Shown piece after piece: positions 1 through 6,263 of a stretch of 10,756 nt of DNA (the stretch's first letter is position 1; each line of letters begins with the position of its first letter). Below the pieces are notes generated by a model, which was given only the letters and a program-made list of their open reading frames with translations, searched no databases and had not been told where the DNA came from. The stretch is from DASQUP01 sp035641235 (GTDB taxonomy: Bacteria > Actinomycetota > CADDZG01 > WHSQ01): assembly GCA_035641235.1 (NCBI GenBank), contig DASQUP010000121.1, positions 1 to 10,756 on the forward strand. The letters are read 5' to 3'. The position numbers and the translations under genes are program-made.

Positions 1-114
1 TCAGCCCCCCTGTATCCGGTCGTTTACCGGATAACTACTACGAACAGTGAGGCTGACCAGGGATTATGGGCTCAGCCCGGACCCACAGAATCTGACGCTG
101 TCCCTTTTCTAAAG
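1..114. other. No assignable gene; possible tail of an upstream gene
   Basis: I cannot assign a gene here. One plus-strand frame stays open from the window edge to a TGA at 48-50 and reads ...GRLPDNYYEQ, which could be the C-terminus of a protein starting outside the window. It is too short to identify. The rest up to the tRNA shows no coding signal, and on the minus strand it would be the 3' trailer of the tRNA transcript. Confidence 0.3.
13..33. repeat. 8-bp perfect inverted repeat (hairpin)
   Basis: TATCCGGT at 13-20 is the reverse complement of ACCGGATA at 26-33, with a 5-base loop between. There is no run of T on either side, so it is not a typical intrinsic terminator. It lies about 80 bases beyond the 3' end of the minus-strand tRNA-Sec and could mark the end of that transcript or of a gene to the left. 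Confidence 0.5.
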
Positions 115-206
115 CGGAGGCGGACGGGAATCGAACCCGCCCACCGAGGATCACTCGGCGCACCGGTTTTGAAGACCGGGAGGGACACCAGCCCCCTTTC
201 GCCTCC
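115..206 (-). tRNA. selC: tRNA-Sec (UCA anticodon)
   Basis: This is the selenocysteine tRNA, which is charged with serine, converted to Sec-tRNA and delivered by SelB to in-frame UGA codons that have a SECIS element. On the minus strand, the 7-bp acceptor arm pairs GGAGGCG (206-200) with CGCCTCC (122-116), followed by a discriminator G at 115. The anticodon arm CCGGT-CTTCAAA-ACCGG places TCA at 172-170. The T arm carries TTCGATT, and a long variable arm with a CCGAG/CTCGG stem precedes it. The D arm is a G-rich/C-rich extended stem. At 92 nt with the long variable arm it matches the Sec class and not a suppressor tRNA. CCA is not encoded, since CTTTAG follows. No selA, selB, selD or obvious selenoprotein gene lies in the window. 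The anticodon, class and size make the call very secure. Confidence 0.96.
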
Positions 207-215
207 ACGCGCATG

Positions 216-244
216 GTATTAGCCCGCCGCCGATCCGTAGCCAA
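216..244 (-). promoter_or_regulatory. Possible promoter of tRNA-Sec
   Basis: On the minus strand, TTGGCT (244-239) and TAATAC (221-216) are separated by 17 bases. The start would fall near 209, only a few bases before the mature tRNA 5' end at 206. The -10 match is modest, so this is a suggestion from spacing and position. Confidence 0.35.
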
Positions 245-245
245 A

Positions 246-297
246 GATTTGTTGCCACAAGGGGGCGTCTCTCGGGGTCGTCCCGTTGCAACAAATC
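246..297. repeat. 10-bp inverted repeat between tRNA-Sec and the sigma gene
   Basis: GATTTGTTGC (246-255) is the exact reverse complement of GCAACAAATC (288-297). Inside it, GGGGCG (262-267) can pair with CGTCCC (279-284) with one G-U pair, giving a long interrupted hairpin. There is no T-run after it on either strand. It lies upstream of the tRNA promoter and of the sigma-gene promoter, so it may be an operator, or a terminator-like structure that separates the two. Confidence 0.6.
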
Positions 298-342
298 AAG
301 ATCGACAGCGGTTCGCGTCCGAAAAACCACCCGCCCGAGCCA

Positions 343-372
343 TTGATGGCATGAAGTAGGACAAAATAGCGT
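343..372 (+). promoter_or_regulatory. Possible promoter of the sigH-like gene
   Basis: TTGATG (343-348) and TAGCGT (367-372) are 18 bases apart, four of six -35 bases and the key TANNNT bases match. The start would be near 379-381. That gives either a roughly 34-base leader before the CTG at 414, or a nearly leaderless message for an ATC at 381. Confidence 0.4.
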
Positions 373-413
373 CAGACGGAATCGGGGTCAGCAAACACAA
401 GGGGTGGTCGAGA

Positions 414-1049
414 CTGCAGACCGAAGCTCAGGGTGAGCTCGAGCGGCTCGACGATGTCGATCTCGTCAAGCGAACCCACCAAGGGGACGAACGCGCCCTG
501 GAGACGCTCATCGCTCGCTACCGGCACTTTGCCCGGGCAAAGGCCCGCACCTTCTTCCTCGCCGGATCGGACAAAGAAGATGTCGTTCAAGAGGGGATGA
601 TCGGCCTGTTCAAATCGATCCGTGACTACCAGCCTGAGCAGGGCACTCCGTTCCCTTCCTTTGCCGAGCTCTGCATCTCCCGACAGATCCTCTCGGCGAT
701 CAAGAGCGCCAACCGACACAAGCACTTTCCCCTGAACTCGAGCTTGTCACTCGACGCGCCGGCGTACTCAGAAGAGGGTGAGCTGCGATCAATCGGGGAA
801 ACCCTTGAGGGAACCCAGACCGATCCCGTGGATCTTGTCGTCTCGGCGGAGGAGATCGAGTCGATCCGGGACGCGCTGAAGGCCGGCCTGACCGACCTCG
901 AGGCGAACGTCCTGCACCTCTATATGGATGGGCGTTCCTACGATGAGATCGCGCGGGTCCTCGGAAACCACGTCAAGTCGATCGACAACGCGCTTCAGCG
1001 AATCAAGCGGAAGCTCCACCGGCATCTCTCAGAGCGCGGAACTCAATAG
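414..1049 (+). CDS. sigH: SigH-like sigma-70 family RNA polymerase sigma factor
   Basis: This is an alternative sigma factor that directs RNA polymerase to its own promoter set. It closely resembles the Bacillus SigH type. Region 2 is recognisable as ARYRHFARAKARTFF, EDVVQEGMIGLFKSIR and FAELCISRQILSAIKSANRHKH (about residues 34-103). Region 4.2 holds the helix-turn-helix DGRSYDEIARVLGNHVKSID and the following QRIKRKL (about 172-201). Region 3 is absent, as is usual for this group, and the length of 211 aa is close to Bacillus SigH. The homology extends upstream of the first in-frame ATG (597) to about codon 453, yet no ATG, GTG or TTG exists in frame back to the stop at 357-359. I chose the CTG at 414 because AAGGGGTGG (399-407) ends six bases before it; ATC at 381 is the alternative. 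The next gene follows after 22 bases. The family call is secure, but the start is not. Confidence 0.88.
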   Translation: MQTEAQGELERLDDVDLVKRTHQGDERALETLIARYRHFARAKARTFFLAGSDKEDVVQEGMIGLFKSIRDYQPEQGTPFPSFAELCISRQILSAIKSANRHKHFPLNSSLSLDAPAYSEEGELRSIGETLEGTQTDPVDLVVSAEEIESIRDALKAGLTDLEANVLHLYMDGRSYDEIARVLGNHVKSIDNALQRIKRKLHRHLSERGTQ

Positions 1050-1071
1050 CAGCCGAGAGTAGCCTTGATGA

Positions 1072-1956
1072 ATGACCGATAGCGAACTGCACATCGACTT
1101 GGATATCGAGCTCCGCAACCCAGTCGTGGTCGCGGCCTTCCGCGGCTGGAACGACGCGGGCGACGCCGCCTCTTTCGCCGCGCAGCACCTCGGTCGCTCG
1201 TGGCGCTCCAAGAAGTTTGCCTGGATCGATCCGGAGGAGTTCTTCGACTTTCAGTCGGTGCGACCGCAGGTCAAGTTGATCGACGGAGTCACGAGACAGA
1301 TCTCGTGGCCGTCCAACGAGTTCTTCGCCGCACGACTAGACGGCGCGCCGCACGACATCATGGTTCTCGTTGGTACCGAGCCGAACCTTCGATGGCGTCG
1401 ATTCGCCGGGCTGGTCGCGGACGTCGCGAAGAGCCACGGCGCGAGTCTCGTGATTACGCTCGGCGCGCTTCTCGCCGACGTTCCCCACTCCCGGCCGACC
1501 CAGATAACCGGCACTGCCATCAGCAGCGAACTCGTCAACCGACTGGGATTAAAGCGGTCTCGCTACGAAGGGCCGACCGGCATCGTCGGCGTGCTACACG
1601 ATGCATGCGGAAAAGCGGGAATCGATTCTGCGAGCCTGTGGGCGGCAGTTCCTCACTACCTTGCTGTAAACCCGAACCCGAAAGCCGCTCTTGCTCTTGT
1701 GGAGAAGACCGTTGGCCTTGTCGGCGCGCCGGTTGCCATCGACGAGCTCGCCCGCGCAACCTCTACCTATGAGGAGCAGGTCAGCGAAATGGTTGCGTCC
1801 GACGAGGACGTCCAGGCATACGTCCGCCTCCTCGAGCAGCGCGCGGACGAGGGGGATGAGGAGCTCGATCCCTCCAATCTGCCGACCGGCGACGCGCTGG
1901 CGGACGAACTAGAGAGATTCCTGCGCGAAAGAGGAGAAGGGCCCGGCATCGAGTGA
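1072..1956 (+). CDS. PAC2 family protein
   Basis: A 294-aa soluble protein of the PAC2 family, named after the proteasome assembly chaperone 2 fold and widespread in actinobacteria. Its biochemical role in bacteria is not settled. The family hallmarks are visible: RNPVVVAAFRGWNDAGDAAS near residues 15-34, a central LVITLGALLADVPHSRP (126-142), then TGIVGVL and ...AAVPHYLAVNPNPKA. The C-terminal part, from about residue 225, is acidic and helical with a YEEQVSEMV stretch, typical of this group. The start is the ATG at 1072; no good ribosome binding site precedes it. TAGCCT at 1060-1065 lies six bases upstream and could be a leaderless -10 box, or the gene is read through from the sigma gene 22 bases upstream. 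There is no link to the sigma factor beyond adjacency. Confidence 0.85.
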   Translation: MTDSELHIDLDIELRNPVVVAAFRGWNDAGDAASFAAQHLGRSWRSKKFAWIDPEEFFDFQSVRPQVKLIDGVTRQISWPSNEFFAARLDGAPHDIMVLVGTEPNLRWRRFAGLVADVAKSHGASLVITLGALLADVPHSRPTQITGTAISSELVNRLGLKRSRYEGPTGIVGVLHDACGKAGIDSASLWAAVPHYLAVNPNPKAALALVEKTVGLVGAPVAIDELARATSTYEEQVSEMVASDEDVQAYVRLLEQRADEGDEELDPSNLPTGDALADELERFLRERGEGPGIE

Positions 1957-1972
1957 TGCGGCCATACCGAGC

Positions 1973-2284
1973 CTAGAGGCCCGGCCAGTCCCGCTTTTCT
2001 TCTTCTATCTCCGGCCAGTCGGCAGTCGACTTCTTCTCGCCCTCGTTGAGGAACGAGCCGATGTCTCTGGTGCTGCCGACATCGCCCGCCGCACTAAGGA
2101 GGTCATCGAGAGTCGAGCGTTCCTTGCCCTCGATCCTGATGCGAAGCGCGGTGAGGACGTCGGCGTGCTCGTCGGACAGGCCCGGACCCCGGTCGATTTC
2201 GCCGAGCACCTGTTCGGCTCGCTTTATTAGCTTGAGGTCCTCTCGTAACTGCCGTCGGAGCCGGCCAATTTCGTCTTCGCTCAT
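1973..2284 (-). CDS. Small charged hypothetical protein
   Basis: I do not recognise the family. The 103-aa product is strongly charged, with no membrane segment or signal peptide. Residues 1-30 look like an amphipathic helix or short coiled coil (RLRRQLREDLKLIKRAEQVL), and the C-terminus is acidic and tryptophan-containing, with DWP occurring twice (DWPEIEEEKRDWPGL). The ATG at 2284 is preceded on the minus strand by AGAAAGGG, a weak Shine-Dalgarno sequence. It is convergent with the PAC2 gene (16 bases between stops) and divergent from the transporter gene. The coding strand shows the third-position GC bias expected here, and the opposite ORF at 2046-2330 looks like its shadow. I judge it a real gene of unknown function. 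Confidence 0.65.
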   Translation of the reverse strand: MSEDEIGRLRRQLREDLKLIKRAEQVLGEIDRGPGLSDEHADVLTALRIRIEGKERSTLDDLLSAAGDVGSTRDIGSFLNEGEKKSTADWPEIEEEKRDWPGL

Positions 2285-2359
2285 GGGCCCTTTCTACCAA
2301 AGCACGGGCGCCCACATCGCACTAGATTGAACGGCTTGCGCGGAGCAGAAGGAGGGACG

Positions 2360-3250
2360 TTGACGGATCGACGCACCTATATCGCGGAGTTCGCCCTGAT
2401 CGGGGTGGCCGCGGTGTGGGGGCTTACCTTCCCAGTCGTTCAGGACGCGATTGCGATCGTCCCGACCATGACGTTTCTCGCGTACCGGTTCATTCCGGCC
2501 GCGGCCTTGGTGGCGGCGATCACGCATCGGGAACTCAGAAAGCTTTCTTGGCAGGGCCTTCGCGCCGGGCTGCTGATGGGGGCGTTCCTGACGGCCGGGT
2601 ACATCTTTCAAACGCTGGGGCTCGAGCGAACGACCGCCTCCAACGCCGGCTTCATCACCGGCATGTACATCGTGCTGACCCCAGTGTTCGGCGCGCTTCT
2701 CCTCGGCCATCGCCCGGGCGGGGTGGCCTGGGTGGCGGCGGCCGTCGCCACCGCTGGACTCTTCCTCTTGTCGGGAGCGGGAGGGGAGGGCTCCAACCTC
2801 ACGGGTGACGGCCTCGTGCTGATTTGTGCCGCATCGTTCGCGCTACACATCCTCGCCACTGATCGCGCCGTCAAGAGCCACGATGTCAGTGCCCTGCTCG
2901 TCGTCCAACTAGCCGTTGCGGGGCTTTTCTGTCTCGCAGTTGCGGGGGCTGCGGGCGATCTCGTAGTGCCCAGGGATGCGAGCGTCTGGGTTGCCCTTGC
3001 GGTGACCTCTGTCATCGCCAGCGCGGTCGGGTTCTTCGTCCAAACGTATGCGCAGCAGCACGCCTCGCCGGCGCGCACGGCGCTCATCCTGGGGAGCGAG
3101 CCGGCTTTCGCCGGACTGTTCGCCTATCTGTTGAAGGGGGAGACCCTTGGCGGGCCCCAATGGCTGGGTGCCGTGTTGATCCTGTCGGCGATAGTGGCGG
3201 TCGAGCTGGTCCCGTATCTGCGCCCGAGGCAGCCGCTCCCGGAGGCCTAG
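2360..3250 (+). CDS. EamA-family (DMT superfamily) transporter
   Basis: An inner-membrane transporter of the drug/metabolite transporter superfamily, with two EamA repeats. About ten hydrophobic segments are visible in roughly 296 aa, which is the usual length. The first repeat contains the family signatures ALIGVAAVWGLTFPVVQ (near the N-terminus) and FLAYRFIPAAA, then TASNAGFITGMYIVLTPVFGALLLG. The second ends in ASPARTALILGSEPAFAGLFAYLLKGE followed by a last segment and a basic, proline-rich tail. The substrate cannot be told from sequence; amino acids, nucleosides and drugs are all known for the family. An in-frame TTG at 2327 exists, but I prefer the TTG at 2360 because AAGGAGG (2349-2355) lies just before it. 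TAGATT at 2323-2328 could be its -10 box. The gene stands alone and is divergent from the small hypothetical gene. Confidence 0.88.
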   Translation: MTDRRTYIAEFALIGVAAVWGLTFPVVQDAIAIVPTMTFLAYRFIPAAALVAAITHRELRKLSWQGLRAGLLMGAFLTAGYIFQTLGLERTTASNAGFITGMYIVLTPVFGALLLGHRPGGVAWVAAAVATAGLFLLSGAGGEGSNLTGDGLVLICAASFALHILATDRAVKSHDVSALLVVQLAVAGLFCLAVAGAAGDLVVPRDASVWVALAVTSVIASAVGFFVQTYAQQHASPARTALILGSEPAFAGLFAYLLKGETLGGPQWLGAVLILSAIVAVELVPYLRPRQPLPEA

Positions 3251-3259
3251 GTCGCTCAT

Positions 3260-3273
3260 CGAACATATGTTCG
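3260..3273. promoter_or_regulatory. LexA-type SOS box
   Basis: CGAACATATGTTCG is a perfect 14-base palindrome and matches the Gram-positive/actinobacterial LexA operator CGAAC-N4-GTTCG exactly. It sits immediately upstream of the -10 box of the radical SAM gene and 15 bases before its ATG, the position expected for a repressor that blocks polymerase. Confidence 0.8.
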
Positions 3274-3274
3274 C

Positions 3275-3280
3275 TATAGT
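3275..3280 (+). promoter_or_regulatory. -10 box of the radical SAM gene
   Basis: TATAGT matches TATAAT at five of six positions and ends eight bases before the ATG at 3289. Transcription would start at or within a base or two of the start codon, giving a leaderless mRNA. No convincing -35 is seen; the region where it would lie is partly covered by the LexA palindrome. Confidence 0.6.
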
Positions 3281-3288
3281 GGGGCGGG

Positions 3289-4293
3289 ATGGATTCCGAC
3301 CGTCTGTTCGAGCTTCGCCGCCGCACGTTCGACACGCCGCACTTCCGCGGCATCGAGTTCATCGAGGTCGAGGCGAAGTCGATCATCAACAACGTCCCCG
3401 GGAACTATCTGCCTTTCAACTACACGATCAATCCTTACAGGGGTTGCAGCCATGCTTGCACCTACTGCTACGCCCGCGTCACCCATACATACATGGACAT
3501 GGATGCCGGGCGCGACTTCGAAAGCAAGATCGTCGTCAAGGTCAACGCGCCGGAGCTGCTTCGCAAGGAACTGCGCGCCAGACGATGGAAGGGCGAGTCG
3601 ATCGCTATGGGCACCGCTACCGATCCCTACCAGCGCGCCGAGGGTCGCTATCGACTGACCCGCGGCATCGTCGAAACGCTTGCGGAGTTCCGGAATCCCT
3701 TCTCCATCCTTACGAAGGGAACTTTGATCCTGCGCGATCTCGACCTTCTCGTAGAGGCGGCCGAAGTTACGGAGGTGTCGACCGCGCTTTCGATCGGCTC
3801 CGTAGACGAGGAAGTCTGGCGGCGGAGCGAACCCGGTACACCGCATCCACGCAAACGCATGGAGGCGGTGGCGAAACTCAACAATGCCGGGATCCAGTGC
3901 GGCGTGATGATCGCCCCGGTCCTGCCGGGAATCAGCGATTCCGAGGAGCAGCTGCGGGCAGTGATCGAGGCCGCACTCGACGCCGGCGCGACGCATGTGT
4001 CTCCGATTCTTCTGCACCTGCGGCCGGGTGTGAAGGAGGTCTACATGCAGTGGCTCGAGGAGAACTACCCCGATCTGGTGCCGCGCTACAAAGCGATGTA
4101 CAAGGCGGCGTATGCGTCGCCGAGCGACCGCAAGTCCTTCAGCGCGCGCTTCGGCGAAATCCGCGACTCGTTCGGGCCACGCCCTCGGCGTAATCCGCCA
4201 CCGCGAAGGGGAACGCGCTTCAGAAGATCACGCGTCGAGCAGATCCGACGCGAGCGAGCCGCTCTCGAAACCGAGCAGCTGAAACTCCTGTAG
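3289..4293 (+). CDS. Radical SAM protein, SPL/Rv2578c-like
   Basis: A radical SAM iron-sulfur enzyme of 334 aa. The cluster motif is C53-x3-C57-x2-C60 (RGCSHACTYCYAR), binding a 4Fe-4S cluster that cleaves S-adenosylmethionine. The following MGTATDPYQRAEGRYRLTRG (residues 107-126) and the ILTKGTLILRDLDLL segment are typical of the SplB-related/Rv2578c group. A TIM-barrel part with PVLPGISDSEEQL follows. The C-terminus from about 297 is arginine- and proline-rich and looks unstructured. Spore photoproduct lyase, a UV repair enzyme, belongs to the same broad superfamily, but this subgroup has no established substrate that I can name. The LexA box directly upstream suggests SOS control and a role in DNA damage. 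The ATG at 3289 agrees with the -10 box spacing. It is followed by an intrinsic terminator. Confidence 0.87.
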   Translation: MDSDRLFELRRRTFDTPHFRGIEFIEVEAKSIINNVPGNYLPFNYTINPYRGCSHACTYCYARVTHTYMDMDAGRDFESKIVVKVNAPELLRKELRARRWKGESIAMGTATDPYQRAEGRYRLTRGIVETLAEFRNPFSILTKGTLILRDLDLLVEAAEVTEVSTALSIGSVDEEVWRRSEPGTPHPRKRMEAVAKLNNAGIQCGVMIAPVLPGISDSEEQLRAVIEAALDAGATHVSPILLHLRPGVKEVYMQWLEENYPDLVPRYKAMYKAAYASPSDRKSFSARFGEIRDSFGPRPRRNPPPRRGTRFRRSRVEQIRRERAALETEQLKLL

Positions 4294-4325
4294 CGCCGGT
4301 GCCGCAAGATGTTCTTTGGCATAGG

Positions 4326-4348
4326 AGTTGCGCTCAGCGCAACTTTTC
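4326..4348 (+). terminator. Intrinsic terminator after the radical SAM gene
   Basis: AGTTGCGC (4326-4333) pairs with GCGCAACT (4337-4344) around a TCA loop and is followed by TTTTC. A second, outer inverted repeat, TCTTTGG (4313-4319) with CCAAAGA (4351-4357), encloses it. In the minus direction there is no T-run directly after the hairpin, so it mainly serves the plus-strand gene, though it could also slow minus-strand transcription from htpX. Confidence 0.75.
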
Positions 4349-4384
4349 AACCAAAGACCCAGAGAATGGGAACGGCGCGCCGCT

Positions 4385-5233
4385 CTATGCGAACTGAGGG
4401 CTCCTCAGGCGGCGGATCCGCTCATCGACCGGAGGGTGCGTCGTGAACAGGTTTGCGAACTGAACCCTACGACCGGTGAACGGATTCACGATGTAGGCCT
4501 GGGCCTGCGCCGGGTGAACGTTCATGGGCACCTTTTTGGCACTCTCGTGCAGCTTTTCGAGAGCGCGGGCCAGGGGCTCTCCGCCACCGGCGAGCCGAGC
4601 ACCCACACGGTCCGCTTCGTATTCCCGCGACCGGGAGATCGCCATTTGCAACAGCATGGCCGCGACAGGAGCGAGCAACGCCATGAGGAGGACACCGAGC
4701 CCACCACCCCGGTCCCGATCTCCACCGGCAAACATTGCTCCCCACATCGCCATACGAGCCACGAAGGTGATGCCCATTGCGATGGCCGCGGCCACCGATC
4801 CGATGAGAATGTCGCGGTTGCGCACGTGCGCGAGCTCGTGTGCGAGGACCCCTCGCAGCTCTTCCTCCGTGAGGATCTGGGTGATGCCCTGCGTTACTGC
4901 TACGGCAGCGTGTTTGGGACTCCGACCTGTAGCGAACGCGTTGGGCTGCTGGTCGGGCGTGATGTAGAGCTTTGGCATCGGCATCCCGGCGGCACCCGTC
5001 AGTTCCCGCATCGAGCGATAGAACCCGGGCGCCTCCGCCTCACTTACCGGCTTCGCCCGAGACGCCTTTATGGCGATCTTGTCGCTGAACCAGTACGAGC
5101 CCCCGACGAGCAGCAGGCCGATGCCAAGGCCGATCGCGGCTCCGGCTCCCTGATAAATAGCCCCGCCGATCAGCACGAGGAATCCGCCGAGGGCGGCGAG
5201 GAGGACGTACGTCTTGAAAGTGTTCTTGTTCAT
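4385..5233 (-). CDS. htpX: HtpX-like M48 membrane zinc metalloprotease
   Basis: A membrane-anchored zinc endoprotease of the M48B family that degrades damaged or misassembled membrane proteins, with its active site in the cytoplasm. The 282-aa product has two N-terminal membrane segments (about 9-25 and 31-47), the zinc motif HELAH at 132-136 (two His ligands plus the catalytic Glu), two more hydrophobic stretches (about 142-165 and 178-199), and EYEAD at 204-208 supplying the third ligand. It ends with the family signature FTTHPPVDERIRRL. The length fits HtpX. The frame is open further upstream, but the ATG at 5233 gives the standard N-terminus, and CATAAT at 5245-5240 lies six bases before it, suggesting a leaderless message. 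The start is only 16 bases from the divergent epimerase-like gene. Its stop is followed by the hairpin region near 4326-4357. Confidence 0.94.
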   Translation of the reverse strand: MNKNTFKTYVLLAALGGFLVLIGGAIYQGAGAAIGLGIGLLLVGGSYWFSDKIAIKASRAKPVSEAEAPGFYRSMRELTGAAGMPMPKLYITPDQQPNAFATGRSPKHAAVAVTQGITQILTEEELRGVLAHELAHVRNRDILIGSVAAAIAMGITFVARMAMWGAMFAGGDRDRGGGLGVLLMALLAPVAAMLLQMAISRSREYEADRVGARLAGGGEPLARALEKLHESAKKVPMNVHPAQAQAYIVNPFTGRRVQFANLFTTHPPVDERIRRLRSPQFA

Positions 5234-5244
5234 GGTGACATTAT
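5214..5244 (+). promoter_or_regulatory. Possible promoter of the dgcA-dgcN-like operon
   Basis: TTGAAA (5214-5219, five of six to TTGACA) and CATTAT (5239-5244, four of six) are separated by 19 bases. The start would fall at about 5250, where a GTG in frame begins the epimerase-like protein. The -35 lies inside the start of htpX. Confidence 0.4.
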
Positions 5245-5245
5245 G
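5240..5245 (-). promoter_or_regulatory. -10 box of htpX
   Basis: CATAAT on the minus strand matches TATAAT at five of six positions and ends six bases before the htpX ATG. It overlaps the proposed plus-strand -10 (5239-5244), so polymerase could occupy only one of the two promoters at a time. Confidence 0.5.
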
Positions 5246-5249
5246 GCTC

Positions 5250-6263
5250 GTGGCCACCGCTAGTTTGGCTCTATCGATAAAGACGCGCGAGCTTCCACTC
5301 GCCGAGCGATTCACGATCTCCCGAAAAACCTGGGACGCCTCGGTCAACGTGTTTGTGGCCGTCACTTACGACGGTCTCACGGGGGTCGGCGAGGCATCTC
5401 CGAATGATCGCTGGGGCGAGACGCCGGAGTCCGTAGTTGCCCAGCTCGAGGCGGTCGACGTCGGCTCCCTGAAGGGCCCTTTCGACCTCGAGGGCCCGAC
5501 CGAACTGCTCCCCGCGGGCGCCGCCCGCGCCGCTCTCGACATCGCCATGCACGACCTGGCGGCGCGCCGGGCAGGCATCGGGCTCTCGGAACTGCTCGGC
5601 CTCGCCGGTGGGTCGCGGCCCGCCACCTCGGTCACGATCCCGATCTCCGACCGAGAGCGGATGATCGAGCGCGCCCGGTCGCTCGCAGACCATCCGGCCC
5701 TCAAGCTCAAAGTGGGGTTCGAGGACGATGTTGATGTCGTCCGCGCCGTTCGCTCGGTTTACACCGGCCGGATTCGTGTCGACGCGAACGAAGGATGGGA
5801 ACCCGACGATGCCATCGACCGCCTGGAAGAGCTGGCGCCGTTGGACATCGAACTCTGCGAGCAGCCGATTCCCGCCGGCCGGCTCAAAGACCTCCACGAG
5901 GTGACGAAGAATTCGCCGATCCCGGTTTTCGCCGATGAGGACGCGTGCACCGCAGAAGACGTGGCCGACCTCGCCGGCGCCGTGGATGGAGTGAATCTCA
6001 AGCTACGAAAGACGGGTGGAGTGCGCGAGTTCATGCGGGCAGCCGCCGTCGCGCGAGCCCACGATATGAAGCTCATGATCGGCTGCGACCTGGAGTCGGG
6101 TGTTGCCATTACCGCGGGCGCGCATGTAGCTGTTCTTGTCGACTTCGCCGATCTGGACGGGCCGCTCCTTCTCAAGAACGATCCCTATCCGGGTGTCACG
6201 TACACGAAAGGAACCATGACCCTTCCCGATGGACCCGGGCTGGGAATGGAGGTGTCGCTGTGA
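5250..6263 (+). CDS. dgcA: Enolase-superfamily dipeptide epimerase / N-acetyl-D-Glu racemase (DgcA-like)
   Basis: A muconate-lactonizing-type enolase superfamily enzyme of 337 aa, in the dipeptide epimerase group. Visible active-site elements are the KLK catalytic lysine motif at 152-154 in LKLKVGF, metal ligands D178 (VDANEGW), E204 (EQP) and D229 (FADED), the second lysine region NLKLRKTGG near K251, the CDLES signature at 279-283 and the DLD at 301-303. The group includes L-Ala-D/L-Glu epimerases, which act on murein dipeptides, and DgcA, which racemises N-acetyl-D-glutamate to N-acetyl-L-glutamate. The DUF1611 gene overlapping its stop favours DgcA. The start is uncertain: GTG at 5250 fits the promoter, while TTG at 5265 gives a family-like N-terminus (ALSIKTRELPLAERF). 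No ribosome binding site is obvious. It is divergent from htpX. Confidence 0.85.
   Translation: MATASLALSIKTRELPLAERFTISRKTWDASVNVFVAVTYDGLTGVGEASPNDRWGETPESVVAQLEAVDVGSLKGPFDLEGPTELLPAGAARAALDIAMHDLAARRAGIGLSELLGLAGGSRPATSVTIPISDRERMIERARSLADHPALKLKVGFEDDVDVVRAVRSVYTGRIRVDANEGWEPDDAIDRLEELAPLDIELCEQPIPAGRLKDLHEVTKNSPIPVFADEDACTAEDVADLAGAVDGVNLKLRKTGGVREFMRAAAVARAHDMKLMIGCDLESGVAITAGAHVAVLVDFADLDGPLLLKNDPYPGVTYTKGTMTLPDGPGLGMEVSL

Noticed and set aside
38..244. Minus-strand ORF of 68 aa across the tRNA
   Set aside because: It runs through the tRNA-Sec gene; peptides of this kind are a common artefact of tRNA sequence.
2046..2330. Plus-strand ORF of 94 aa opposite the small hypothetical gene
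   Set aside because: It is Ser/Arg-rich, as expected of the complement of a charged protein, and its start has no ribosome binding site. The minus-strand frame is the more protein-like.
3267..4193. Plus-strand ORF of 308 aa overlapping the radical SAM gene
   Set aside because: A frame-shifted shadow of the radical SAM gene, rich in Arg, Gly and His, with no family motif.
4328..5263. Plus-strand ORF of 311 aa
   Set aside because: It is antisense to htpX over its whole length, and htpX has all catalytic motifs; the ORF has low-complexity His/Arg-rich sequence and no family features.
5234..5365. Longer N-terminus for HtpX
   Set aside because: The extra 44 residues lie over the divergent gene and do not resemble HtpX; the ATG at 5233 gives the standard N-terminus.
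5945..6259. Upstream extension of the DUF1611 frame
   Set aside because: The frame is open back to 5945, but that part overlaps the epimerase-like gene and has no homology; the GTG at 6260 with GGAGGTG before it is the clear start.
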